Shown here: in pieces, positions 7,095 to 14,969 of the stretch | How the letters are laid out: each line of letters starts with the position of its first letter | How positions within the stretch are numbered: the stretch's first letter is position 1 | Assembly (NCBI GenBank): GCA_045598045.1 | Contig: JAZLLG010000063.1 | Coordinates: forward strand, 1-28,130 | Length of the DNA stretch: 28,130 nt | DNA from: RGIG3528 sp045598045 | GTDB taxonomy: Bacteria > Bacillota > Clostridia > Lachnospirales > Lachnospiraceae | Reading direction: 5' to 3' | Made by a program: the position numbers and the translations under genes | Notes under the pieces: generated by a model | Databases searched by the model: none | What the model saw: the letters and a program-made list of their open reading frames with translations, nothing else | Told to the model about the DNA's origin: nothing

Positions 7095-7443
7095 GGATGG
7101 CAGGAGTGTCACCTTGGACTTGGCCGGTAGCCTGAAGCTACGTGGTATCCATATGACCATTATACGGAAAAAGATACCAAAATCAGGCATTTCAGGCCTT
7201 GCTTCCAGCCCCCGGTGGTATCCATATGACAATAAATCTTAAAAAGACCTCACTTCCGTGCTGTGGAGTGAGGTCTTTTCCCGTTTTTTAAGGATATAGA
7301 TACCGCCGCATCGTTGAAAAGTATAAATTCAACGCGAAATGGTACCTTTTTGATGAAAACCTAATCAATAGATACCGGATAGTTTTCATATCTGTCGAGA
7401 GCACACATGCAACATCGACTTTTCTTCAGTCAGGAAAGCCGTC
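7095..7443. other. Intergenic region with repeated GGTATC/GATACC motifs
   Basis: No gene is supported in these 349 bp. GTGGTATCCATATGAC occurs twice as a perfect direct repeat (7142-7157 and 7215-7230). ATAGATACCG also occurs twice (7296-7305 and 7368-7377). The second motif partly matches the reverse complement of the first, and one further GATACC is at 7173-7178. GTAGC-ctgaa-GCTAC (about 7127-7141) and CGTTGAA/TTCAACG (about 7311-7333) are small inverted repeats. The region also contains the terminator at 7242-7279. The repeats look like clustered regulator-binding sites or decayed repeats. Confidence 0.6.
7242..7279. terminator. Strong, likely bidirectional Rho-independent terminator
   Basis: A perfect 13-bp stem (AAAAGACCTCACT with AGTGAGGTCTTTT) with a 12-nt loop is flanked by A-runs and T-runs on both sides. 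It can end transcripts from the AraC gene on the plus strand and from the DUF4867-like gene on the minus strand. Confidence 0.85.
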
Positions 7444-8067
7444 TTACAGAGTAATGTTTTCTCCCTTAAGGCCGATGAAAGCACGGTCGGGACATCCACC
7501 CTCTTTGTGAGCGATGAGCCACTTGTTGACTGCAAGAAGAAGCTTGTCCTCTGCAAGATCGTCGGGGTAGTTAACGATGTCGGCATTTGTTCCCTTAGGA
7601 AGAACAACAATGCCTCTGAAGCCCTTATTGCCTGATGCTGTGCAAGGAGCATAGTGAAGAGTTGTGCCGTAGATTTCAACAGCAACGCCTGCGGGAACGA
7701 GGAAAGCTTCAATCTTCTTTGTGTCGTATGTGTAGTCGTCTTCAACGTCTCTTTCGTCGCCAAGAAGAAGAATCATGTCGTAAAGGGCGATGTTGATTTC
7801 GGAGCAACGATGATACTCAACTGCGTTGAGCTTGTTGTTGTTTCCGTTACAGAAGCCTACCTGAACGGGCATTTTGCCGTAGAAGCTGTCTGTGAACTGC
7901 TTGAAGGAAGCATCTGCTTCAAGGTCCTTATCGGAAGCAACGTAGATTACTTCGTCAGCCGGCATGGGCTTTGTTGCAAGTGTATCAAGAAGGCTTTTAA
8001 CATTGAGACCTTCAATGACTCTGCCGTATCTCTTAAAGGATTTGTCTTTAACGTTTTTGATTTCCAT
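7444..8067 (-). CDS. DUF4867-like cupin-fold protein
   Basis: This 207-residue cytoplasmic protein resembles the DUF4867 family of Firmicutes, which is distantly related to ureidoglycolate-lyase-type cupins. Visible family-like segments are YGRVIEGL near the N terminus, GNNNKLNAVEYHRCSEINIA in the middle, LLLGDE, and a central PAGVAVEIYGTTLHYAPC stretch typical of a cupin barrel. His, Glu and Cys residues in the last two segments could bind a metal. The ribosome site AGAGAGGA lies 8 bp before the ATG on the minus strand, and a promoter lies at 8116-8144. The family often neighbours sugar-metabolism genes, but none is adjacent here. The biochemical function is unknown. The family name is recalled from motifs, not searched. 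Confidence 0.75.
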   Translation of the reverse strand: MEIKNVKDKSFKRYGRVIEGLNVKSLLDTLATKPMPADEVIYVASDKDLEADASFKQFTDSFYGKMPVQVGFCNGNNNKLNAVEYHRCSEINIALYDMILLLGDERDVEDDYTYDTKKIEAFLVPAGVAVEIYGTTLHYAPCTASGNKGFRGIVVLPKGTNADIVNYPDDLAEDKLLLAVNKWLIAHKEGGCPDRAFIGLKGENITL

Positions 8068-8115
8068 AAATTTGTCCTCTCTTTGTATTTTGTGAGGTGA
8101 AATACCTTCCCGCGT

Positions 8116-8144
8116 ATTCTAACATATACGCCTGAAACATACAA
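8116..8144 (-). promoter_or_regulatory. Promoter of the DUF4867-like gene
   Basis: On the minus strand, TTGTAT (8139-8144), a 17-bp spacer and TAGAAT (8116-8121) lie about 50 bp ahead of the start at 8067. Confidence 0.6.
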
Positions 8145-8235
8145 ACCAAAACTTGCTCAGAATGTGGCAAAAATCAGCATGTTATTTAAAATTTCCTCCG
8201 ATATGAAAGAATGAGTTTTGAAGGTCTGTTTGATG

Positions 8236-8264
8236 TTGAACATTGACTAAATAAATCATATAAT
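8236..8264 (+). promoter_or_regulatory. Promoter of the DUF4317-pepD-MBL operon
   Basis: TTGAAC (8236-8241), a 17-bp spacer and a perfect TATAAT (8259-8264) lie 54 bp ahead of the ATG at 8319. It is divergent from the promoter at 8116-8144 with about 90 bp between the -35 boxes. Confidence 0.8.
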
Positions 8265-8318
8265 ATGGAGTACTCGTGTTTATAATTAACTCGGGAAAAG
8301 CAATTTTGGGAGTTTATC

Positions 8319-9446
8319 ATGCAGAAAAAAGACATTACTGAAATAAAAAGAAGGCTCAAGAGGGAAAGCTGTCTCCCGAGAAAAGTATCGGGCTGCTGCG
8401 TAAGTACAAACAAAGAAATACTTACCACATTCCACACATTCTTCGGAAACCTTGATGAAAAGGACCGCACAAAATATCTTGAGATAGCCGGAAAGGTTCT
8501 TTCGGGTAAAATCGGCAACAACGCGCTGGAACTCACATTCCCCAATGAAGCTGAGTTCGAAGGCGGAACACAATATCAGCTCCTCAGGCTGAGAGACAGT
8601 GACCTTGAGGACGAAGCTCTGAAAGCTGAGTTTTTCAATAAAATCATCGAGTCGTACAAAAGCGACAAGGAGTATGTAATATTCCTTTTTCATGATGTTT
8701 ACGACGTTATGGACAAGACCTCGGACAATCAGAAACTTGATGAGTCCTCTTCGCAGTTCGATTACCTCCTCTGCGCCATCTGTCCTTTGGAAGAGTCAAA
8801 GCCCGGACTTATTTATTCGCACGCCGAGCAGGTTATCAAAGAAAGAATCAGGGACTGGGTTGTTACGGACCCCGAAGTCGGCTTCATTTTCCCGGCATTT
8901 ACCGAGAGAGAGACGGATGTACATGCGGTTCTCTATCACGTTAAAAACCCGGTTGAAACGCAGGAAGACCTTGCCAACTGCCTTCTTGGCTGTGAAATGA
9001 TTCAGACCTCCCTGGACAAAAAGGAAGTATTCACTGAAATAATTAACGAAGCTCTCGGTGAAGAAGAAAATGTCGGACGCCTCGTCTATAACATAAACGA
9101 GTCTCTGCGTGACATGATTGAAGTCAAGAAGGAAGTGCTCGATCCTGAAACCGGAGAAGTGACCGGACACCGTGTTGAAAAGGCAGACGTTGAAGTATCA
9201 AAAAGTGTTCTTCAGGCTGTTCTTGAAGAAAATGAGATTCAGGAAGACAAAATCGAAGTAATCCAGAAGGCCGTCGAACAGGGCATGACAGGTTCAACTT
9301 CCGTAGACCAGATTATAGACAGAAAGCTTCTTGAAAAGGAGAAGCACAGCAGAAGAGAGGAAGAACTTCTTTTGGAAATCAACAGACTCAAAGAAGAAAA
9401 TCTTGAGCTGAAGAGACAGATTAAAGAACTTATGAATCAGCAGTAG
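8319..9446 (+). CDS. DUF4317 family protein with C-terminal coiled coil
   Basis: This 375-residue cytoplasmic protein of unknown function closely follows DUF4317, a family common in Clostridia. Matching signatures are the start KKDITEIKRRLKRESC, a CGC-like SGCCVSTNKE (about 24-33), ALELTFPNE, LFHDVYDVMDKTSDN (about 129-143), YLLCAICPLEESKPGL, and RDWVVTDPEVGFIFPAFTERETDVHAVLYH. The last 40 or so residues are a charged heptad coiled coil (EKEKHSRREEELLLEINRLK and onward). There is no signal peptide or membrane helix. GGGAG precedes the ATG. pepD follows 12 bp downstream and an MBL hydrolase after that, so the three form an operon; whether their functions are linked is unknown. Confidence 0.88.
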   Translation: MQKKDITEIKRRLKRESCLPRKVSGCCVSTNKEILTTFHTFFGNLDEKDRTKYLEIAGKVLSGKIGNNALELTFPNEAEFEGGTQYQLLRLRDSDLEDEALKAEFFNKIIESYKSDKEYVIFLFHDVYDVMDKTSDNQKLDESSSQFDYLLCAICPLEESKPGLIYSHAEQVIKERIRDWVVTDPEVGFIFPAFTERETDVHAVLYHVKNPVETQEDLANCLLGCEMIQTSLDKKEVFTEIINEALGEEENVGRLVYNINESLRDMIEVKKEVLDPETGEVTGHRVEKADVEVSKSVLQAVLEENEIQEDKIEVIQKAVEQGMTGSTSVDQIIDRKLLEKEKHSRREEELLLEINRLKEENLELKRQIKELMNQQ

Positions 9447-9458
9447 GAGGAAAACAAA

Positions 9459-10922
9459 ATGCCTTGTACAACAATACTTGTAGGAAAAAAAGCAAGCTAT
9501 GACGGTTCCACACTCATTGCACGTAACGATGACGGGGGCGGCGATACCAAAAAACTTATAGTGGTGACACCGGATAAACAGCCTAAAAAATACAAAAGTA
9601 AAATTGCTCATCTTGAAATCGAGCTTCCGGATAATCCCATGTCATACACCGCAAGTCCAAACGTTGATCCGAAGGAGGGAGTATGGGCAGCTTGCGGCAT
9701 AAACTCCGCAAATGTTGCAATGACCGCAACGGAGACAATCACAAGTAATGCCCGGGTTCTCGGTGCAGACCCTTACGTTGTTTACGAGCCTAAAAAGGGC
9801 GGCAAAAAGGAAAAGGCAGGCGGCCTTGGAGAGGAAGACCTTGTTTCTCTGGTACTTCCGTACATCAAATCCGCAAAGGACGGTGTCGTTCGTCTCGGAA
9901 GCCTTCTTGAAAAATACGGAACTTACGAGCCCAACGGTATTGCTTTTTCGGATAAAAACGAAATATGGTGGCTGGAGACCATCGGCGGACATAACTGGAT
10001 TGCAAGAAGAGTAAAAGACGACGAATATGTTGTTTTGCCCAACCAGTTTGGGCTTGACCGTTTCGACTTTGAAGAGGCATACGGATATAAGAAAGAGAAT
10101 ATGTGCACGAAAAGCCTGAAAGACCTTATTTCCAAGGCTCATCTTGACCTCACAATGGAAGGTGGTTCATTTAATCCAAGAGACGCTTTCGGAAGCAGAT
10201 CGGATGCCGACCACGTCTACAATACTCCAAGAGCATGGTACATGGGCAGATACTTCAACCCCAACACATATAAGTGGGACGGCGAAAATGCCGACTTTAC
10301 ACCCGAAAGCGATAATATACCTTGGAGCTTTGTACCGGAGAAGAAGATTACCGTTGAAGACATTAAGTACATTCTTTCTTCTTACTTTCAGGGTACTCCC
10401 TACAATCCTTACAAAAAGGGCGACACACCTGAAAAAGGCATTTATCGTGTTATAGGTATAAGTCGTACCGATGATATGTCCATCCTTCAGATTCGTGATT
10501 ATGTTCCGAAGGAAATTGCGGCAGTGCAGTGGATTTGCTTTGCCTCAAATGCTTTCAACGCTGTTGTGCCTGTTTACACAAATACCAATACAATGCCGGC
10601 ATATCTCAGCAATGTAACGACGAATGTTTCCACAGAAACCCTTTTCTGGTCACACAAGCTTCTTGGTGCTTTGGCTGACCCGAATTACGGAACGGCCATC
10701 CAGCTCATCGAACGTTACCAGAATGCCATGGCAGCGGAAGGACACAGACTTCTTAACGAATATGATGAGAAGATGATTAAGAGCAAAGACTTCGGCCTCA
10801 TTAAAGAAGCCAATCAAAAGCTTTCAGACATGGCTAAAAAAGAAACTACAAAGGCACTCAACAACGTTCTTAAAAATGCCTGCGCACATATGAAGAATGC
10901 TTATCAAAGAGCAGATAACTGA
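9459..10922 (+). CDS. pepD: Peptidase family C69 dipeptidase (PepD-like)
   Basis: This 487-residue cytoplasmic dipeptidase of the N-terminal-nucleophile superfamily is related to Lactobacillus PepD/PepDA. The start MPCTTILVGKKASYDGST places the nucleophile at Cys3, so removal of the first two residues should expose the catalytic cysteine. Further family landmarks are LIARNDDGG (20-28), WAACGINSANVAMTATET (76-93), NGIAFSDKNEIWWLETIGGHNW and the PRAWYMGRYFNP segment. It hydrolyses a range of dipeptides in amino-acid recycling. GTAGGAGG lies before the ATG, 12 bp after the DUF4317 stop. The length agrees with the family (about 470-490). Confidence 0.93.
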   Translation: MPCTTILVGKKASYDGSTLIARNDDGGGDTKKLIVVTPDKQPKKYKSKIAHLEIELPDNPMSYTASPNVDPKEGVWAACGINSANVAMTATETITSNARVLGADPYVVYEPKKGGKKEKAGGLGEEDLVSLVLPYIKSAKDGVVRLGSLLEKYGTYEPNGIAFSDKNEIWWLETIGGHNWIARRVKDDEYVVLPNQFGLDRFDFEEAYGYKKENMCTKSLKDLISKAHLDLTMEGGSFNPRDAFGSRSDADHVYNTPRAWYMGRYFNPNTYKWDGENADFTPESDNIPWSFVPEKKITVEDIKYILSSYFQGTPYNPYKKGDTPEKGIYRVIGISRTDDMSILQIRDYVPKEIAAVQWICFASNAFNAVVPVYTNTNTMPAYLSNVTTNVSTETLFWSHKLLGALADPNYGTAIQLIERYQNAMAAEGHRLLNEYDEKMIKSKDFGLIKEANQKLSDMAKKETTKALNNVLKNACAHMKNAYQRADN

Positions 10923-10937
10923 TGTCGGGTTGATTAT

Positions 10938-11777
10938 ATGAAAGTAAAGATTCTTGTGGAAAATACATGCTGTGAAGGGTTTGGCTGTGAACATGGCCTT
11001 TCCCTTCTGGCGGAATTCAATGAAAGAAATTACCTCGTAGATACCGGTGCCAGCGGATTGTTTTCGGAAAATGCAAAGAAGATGGGTGTCGATCTGAACA
11101 CTGTGGACACTGCTTTTCTTTCACATGCTCATTATGATCATTCGGGAGGCTATAATGAGTTCTTTGAAGTTAACAAACACGCAAAAGTGTTTGTTCAGGA
11201 GGCTTCAAAGAATGCATACTACTACAAAATACTGGGAGTTGTAAAGAAATATATAGGAATTCCCGATGATATCCTTGAAAAATACAAGGAACGCTTTGAA
11301 TATGTGAAGGGTTACAAAGAGCCTGAAAAGGGAGTTTACATTCTTCCTCACACTACGAAGAATCTTGAAGAACGCGGCAGGCATGCTCATATGTACTGCG
11401 TTAAAGACGGGAAAACCGTTGTGGATGCATTTGAACACGAGCAGACCGTGTTTTTTGAAGAAGCGGACGGACTTGTCCTTTTCAACAGCTGTTCCCATGC
11501 GGGAGTTGAAAATATCATCGAAGAAGTTAAGACTGCCCTTCCGGGAAAACGCATTAAAGCCTTCTTCGGAGGATTTCATATGATGGGAGCCCTTGGGCCC
11601 GATTCATGCAGCTTCACGGAAAAAGAAGTCAAGGATGTTGCGGCAAGGCTTTTGTCCGGCAGCGAATGCACGTTTTATTCGGGACATTGCACCGGAACGG
11701 TGGCATACCCGTGGCTTAAAGACGTTCTTGGAGAACGCCTTCAGCCTTTGCACTCGGGACTTACAATAGAAATATAA
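10938..11777 (+). CDS. MBL-fold metallo-hydrolase (COG1237-like)
   Basis: This 279-residue metallo-beta-lactamase-fold protein has the metal motif HxHxDH at H63, H65, D67 and H68 (SHAHYDHSGG). Further likely ligands are in FNSCSHAG, FGGFH and the C-terminal SGHCTG. The N terminus is cysteine-rich (VENTCCEGFGCEHG), typical of the COG1237 group. That group is often labelled dihydropterin-aminobenzene-phosphate synthase-like from archaeal relatives, but the bacterial substrates are unknown. It starts 15 bp after pepD with only a weak ribosome site, so translation probably benefits from upstream coupling. Its TAA stop directly abuts the prmA stop on the other strand. Confidence 0.88.
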   Translation: MKVKILVENTCCEGFGCEHGLSLLAEFNERNYLVDTGASGLFSENAKKMGVDLNTVDTAFLSHAHYDHSGGYNEFFEVNKHAKVFVQEASKNAYYYKILGVVKKYIGIPDDILEKYKERFEYVKGYKEPEKGVYILPHTTKNLEERGRHAHMYCVKDGKTVVDAFEHEQTVFFEEADGLVLFNSCSHAGVENIIEEVKTALPGKRIKAFFGGFHMMGALGPDSCSFTEKEVKDVAARLLSGSECTFYSGHCTGTVAYPWLKDVLGERLQPLHSGLTIEI

Positions 11778-12791
11778 TCATATTCTCATGACGAATGAGT
11801 TCCAATCATTCATCGTACGTAATTCAATAATTTCAAGGCCGGCTTCCATAGCGGCTTTTTTTACGTCTTCAACTTTGTCCTTGTATATGCCGGAACTTAT
11901 GAAGAGACCTCCGGGCTTTCCGAGCTCTTTTACAAATCCGCAGATGGGGATGATTACGTCGGCAAGAATGTTGGCAACAACAACATCCGCACCGCCGTTA
12001 AAAGCAGTCCTGAGATTTTCGCGGACATCATTTTCGAAAACGTTGGCAAAACTGTAGGTGATTACGCTTGCATCAAGCTCTTTCGGGGAATCTGCTTTAT
12101 CCTTACGTACGGAACGAATCTCGTTAGTCAGAGTGTTCTCCACAGCAATGTCTACTGCGGGCTCATCGATATCCGTGCCGAGGATTACGGAAGCTCCGAG
12201 CTTTTTGGCCAAAATGGCGAGAATGCCGCTTCCTGTACCGATGTCCAGAAGCGAATCATTTTCTTTCAAATATTTTTTTATATTGAGCATGGAAAGCTGT
12301 GTGGTTTCATGACGCCCGGTACCGAAGGCCATTCCGGGATCAAGATAAAGAACGGCCTTTGCATTCTTAAACTCATCGGGAAGTTCCTCCCAAAGCGGCT
12401 TAATAACGATGTCTTCATCTACTCTGAAGGCATGGAAAAACTCTTTCCAATTGTCTTTGTAATCATCTTCGTTAATGTCTTCAAAAGAAATTGAGCCTTC
12501 GCCGATGTTTGTGTACTCGCTTATTTCGGCGAGAGTGTCTTTGATTATGGAAACTTTTTCTTCAATCTCTTCTTTGGACATGGAATCGTCCAGATATACG
12601 GAGACGAAGGCTTCCCCGGTATCTTCGGGAAGGTCCGGGAGTACAACGGTAATTGCTTCTTCCTGTTCGGCTTCCGTAAGCTGAACATTGTCGTTTATTT
12701 CAACGCCTTCTATGCCTCTGTCCATAAGAAGACCGGAAAGAAGGTCGGTTGCTTCGGTTGTTGTTTTTATTGTGTATTTGTAGTAATGCAT
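11778..12791 (-). CDS. prmA: Ribosomal protein L11 methyltransferase
   Basis: This 337-residue SAM-dependent methyltransferase trimethylates lysines and the N terminus of ribosomal protein L11. The N-terminal substrate-binding domain spans about 1-115. The hallmark DPGMAFGTGRHETT lies at 151-164, SAM motif I DIGTGSG at 183-189, an acidic ribose-binding region at D207/D209, and the late VVANILADVI motif near 280. GGAGG lies 4 bp before the ATG. It converges with the MBL gene with no bases between the two stop codons. It is divergent from ansA, with about 110 bp shared upstream. The length is slightly above the usual 300-320 residues because of an acidic N-terminal insertion around residues 39-60. 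Confidence 0.95.
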   Translation of the reverse strand: MHYYKYTIKTTTEATDLLSGLLMDRGIEGVEINDNVQLTEAEQEEAITVVLPDLPEDTGEAFVSVYLDDSMSKEEIEEKVSIIKDTLAEISEYTNIGEGSISFEDINEDDYKDNWKEFFHAFRVDEDIVIKPLWEELPDEFKNAKAVLYLDPGMAFGTGRHETTQLSMLNIKKYLKENDSLLDIGTGSGILAILAKKLGASVILGTDIDEPAVDIAVENTLTNEIRSVRKDKADSPKELDASVITYSFANVFENDVRENLRTAFNGGADVVVANILADVIIPICGFVKELGKPGGLFISSGIYKDKVEDVKKAAMEAGLEIIELRTMNDWNSFVMRI

Positions 12792-12825
12792 TTTGCCTCC
12801 GAAGATAACAATTCTTTATGATTTA

Positions 12826-12834
12826 TGGTATAAT
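12826..12834 (+). promoter_or_regulatory. Extended -10 promoter of ansA-rsmH
   Basis: TGGTATAAT is an extended -10 element (TGn plus perfect TATAAT), which can work without a good -35; none is evident. It lies about 70 bp ahead of the ansA start. A TATAAT on the opposite strand (12836-12841) could serve prmA, giving overlapping divergent promoters. Confidence 0.6.
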
Positions 12835-12905
12835 CATTATAGCTTTTTTTGTTATGAAGAAAAGAGCTTATTGTTTTTTTATGCACTTATATTCGAGGAA
12901 TGATG

Positions 12906-13901
12906 ATGAAAAAGATATTATTAATCGCTACAGGCGGAACAATCGCTTCACGAAGAACAAATTCAGGGCTCAGGCCCTCAATGACTCCGGAAGAGCTGCT
13001 GAACAGTCTTTCGGTCATACCTCCCTGTGAGCTTGATACAAAGGAACTGTTCAGTATTGACAGTACGGATTTTACTCCCGACCACTGGCTTATGATAGCA
13101 AAAGAGATTAAAGACAATTACGATGCCTATGACGGCTTTGTTATTACTCACGGTACGGATACCATGGCATACACCGCCGCAGCATTGTCATATTTAATAC
13201 GTGACCCATCCAAGCCCATTGTTCTTACGGGTTCACAAAGAACATTGGCTGATGATTTTTCGGACGTTAAGCACAATCTCGGGGACGCGCTTTTCTTTGC
13301 CTGTGAGGAAGATATTGCAGGGGTGTTCATCGTATTTTGCGGAAGAGCTATCCTTGGAACGAGAGCATGTAAAACAAGGACAAAGAGTGTGGAGGCATTC
13401 GAATCCATCAACTATCCGTGCGTGGCTATGATAGACAACGGTCGCGTAATAAAATACACCGGACTCGGAAAAACCGGACGCCCCGTTCATTTTTACGACA
13501 AGCTTGACAGAAGCGTGTTCCTTTTGAAGCTTATTCCGGGAATGTCTTCCGACATTCTTGATTTTCTTAAAGGCAGATACAGAGCGGTTGTCATTGAAAG
13601 CTTCGGCTCCGGCGGCATCCCCTCGGGAAGCAACAGAGAGTTCTACGAAAAGCTCGGAGAGCTTGTAAAGAGCGGCTGCATAGTTGTACTTACCACTCAG
13701 GTGATGAACGAAGGAAGTAATGCCATGCTTTACGAAGTCGGGGCAAATGCCATGAAGGAATACAGACTTCTTCAGGGATTTGATATGACGACGGAAGCCG
13801 TTGTGGCAAAGCTTATGTGGCTTATGAGCCTTACGGACGATAATGAAAAAATCAGAGAAGATTTTTACAAACCGATAGGGTTTGACATCCTTTCGGTGTA
13901 A
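12906..13901 (+). CDS. ansA: Type I L-asparaginase
   Basis: This 331-residue cytoplasmic L-asparaginase hydrolyses asparagine to aspartate and ammonia. The catalytic threonine is T12 in ATGGTIAS. The second triad motif is THGTDT with T84-D85, and SIDSTDFTPDHW supplies the substrate-binding serine. There is no signal peptide, in line with cytoplasmic AnsA. Three ATG codons occur in a row (12900, 12903, 12906); the third is 7 bp from GAGG (12895-12898) and gives the MKKILL start typical of the family. rsmH follows 12 bp downstream, so the two are co-transcribed. Confidence 0.93.
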   Translation: MKKILLIATGGTIASRRTNSGLRPSMTPEELLNSLSVIPPCELDTKELFSIDSTDFTPDHWLMIAKEIKDNYDAYDGFVITHGTDTMAYTAAALSYLIRDPSKPIVLTGSQRTLADDFSDVKHNLGDALFFACEEDIAGVFIVFCGRAILGTRACKTRTKSVEAFESINYPCVAMIDNGRVIKYTGLGKTGRPVHFYDKLDRSVFLLKLIPGMSSDILDFLKGRYRAVVIESFGSGGIPSGSNREFYEKLGELVKSGCIVVLTTQVMNEGSNAMLYEVGANAMKEYRLLQGFDMTTEAVVAKLMWLMSLTDDNEKIREDFYKPIGFDILSV

Positions 13902-13913
13902 ACGGGAGAGTAT

Positions 13914-14969
13914 ATGGCTGACAGCAACAATACAAACAAAGAGCATGTGAGACGTCCGCACTACAGCGGAAAATATCCTAAAAATTTCAAAGAGAAATAT
14001 AAGGAACTTCAGCCTGAGAAGTACGGGGATACCGTCGAACATGTCATTAAAAAAGGTTCAACACCCGCCGGAATGCATATTTCCATTATGGTAAAGGAAA
14101 TACTTGATGTTCTGGACATAAAGCCCGGAGAGAGAGGACTCGACTGTACTCTCGGATATGGCGGACACTCTACGGAGATGCTTAAAAAGCTGGAAGGAAA
14201 AGGTCATCTTACTTCGCTTGACATAGACCTTGAGGAGTCGGCAAAGACACTTAAACGCATGCGTGACAAAGGCTTTTTCGAAGACATTTTCACCGTGGTA
14301 AACACGAATTTTGCCAATATTGACGAAGTTGCCCGTGAACACGGAAAGTTTGATTTTGTGCTTGCGGATCTTGGCGTTTCTTCAATGCAGATAGACAATC
14401 CCGAAAGGGGCTTTTCATATAAAACCAACGACCCTCTTGACCTTCGCCTGGACAGGTCAAAAGGTGTGACGGCAGCGGAGCGTCTTAAAGAACTTTCCGA
14501 GGAAGAAATAGCGGGAATGCTTGTTGAAAATTCAGACGAACCTTATGCCGAAGAAATTGCGAAGATGATATGCAAAAAGCTTAAAAAAGGCGTGGAAATC
14601 AACACAACAAGTGCTTTGGCAAAAGTAGTGGAAGAAGCCTTGTGGAAGGTCCCCGAGGATGAAAAAAAAGAGGCCGTGAAGAAGTCATGTGCACGGACTT
14701 TTCAGGCATTACGTATAGATATTAATCATGAGTATGAGGTGCTTTATTCACTCCTTGAAAAGCTGCCGTCCGTTATGAATCCGGGAGGGCGCATTGCTGT
14801 ACTGACTTTCCATTCCGGAGAAGACCGGCTTGTTAAAAAGAGCTTTAAACAGCTTAAAAGCGAAGGTGTATATAAAGAAATCTCCGAAGAGGTAATCCGC
14901 CCCTCCGGAGAAGAATGTAACATAAATCCGAGAGCAAAGTCCACAAAACTCAGATGGGCTAAGCTGTGA
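13914..14969 (+). CDS. rsmH: RsmH-family 16S rRNA m4C1402 methyltransferase, probable paralogue outside the dcw cluster
   Basis: This 351-residue SAM-dependent methyltransferase of the MraW/RsmH family N4-methylates C1402 in the ribosomal P site. It has HISIMVKEILD (55-65), the SAM loop LGYGGHS (80-86), DLGVSSMQIDNPERGFSY (152-169), PLDLRLD (174-180) and TFHSGEDRLVK near the end. It carries an N-terminal extension of about 50 residues (HYSGKYPKNFKEKYKELQPEKY) that the canonical enzyme lacks. Its neighbours are ansA and an antiporter rather than mraZ, ftsL and ftsI. It may therefore be a lineage-specific second copy; the canonical gene would lie elsewhere. GGGAG precedes the ATG. Its last 11 bp overlap the end of the convergent antiporter gene. 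Confidence 0.9.
   Translation: MADSNNTNKEHVRRPHYSGKYPKNFKEKYKELQPEKYGDTVEHVIKKGSTPAGMHISIMVKEILDVLDIKPGERGLDCTLGYGGHSTEMLKKLEGKGHLTSLDIDLEESAKTLKRMRDKGFFEDIFTVVNTNFANIDEVAREHGKFDFVLADLGVSSMQIDNPERGFSYKTNDPLDLRLDRSKGVTAAERLKELSEEEIAGMLVENSDEPYAEEIAKMICKKLKKGVEINTTSALAKVVEEALWKVPEDEKKEAVKKSCARTFQALRIDINHEYEVLYSLLEKLPSVMNPGGRIAVLTFHSGEDRLVKKSFKQLKSEGVYKEISEEVIRPSGEECNINPRAKSTKLRWAKL

Noticed and set aside
7095..7443. tRNA or riboswitch in the longest non-coding gap
   Set aside because: No cloverleaf with TTCGA-type arm or CCA end and no known riboswitch core was recognised; only short repeats and a terminator are seen.
7654..8100. 148-codon open frame opposite the DUF4867-like gene
   Set aside because: It is a shadow of the minus-strand gene, low-complexity and Val/Phe/Cys-rich, with no ribosome site or family resemblance.
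13233..14042. 269-codon minus-strand frame across ansA and rsmH
   Set aside because: It overlaps two well-supported genes and its translation shows no domain or start signal.
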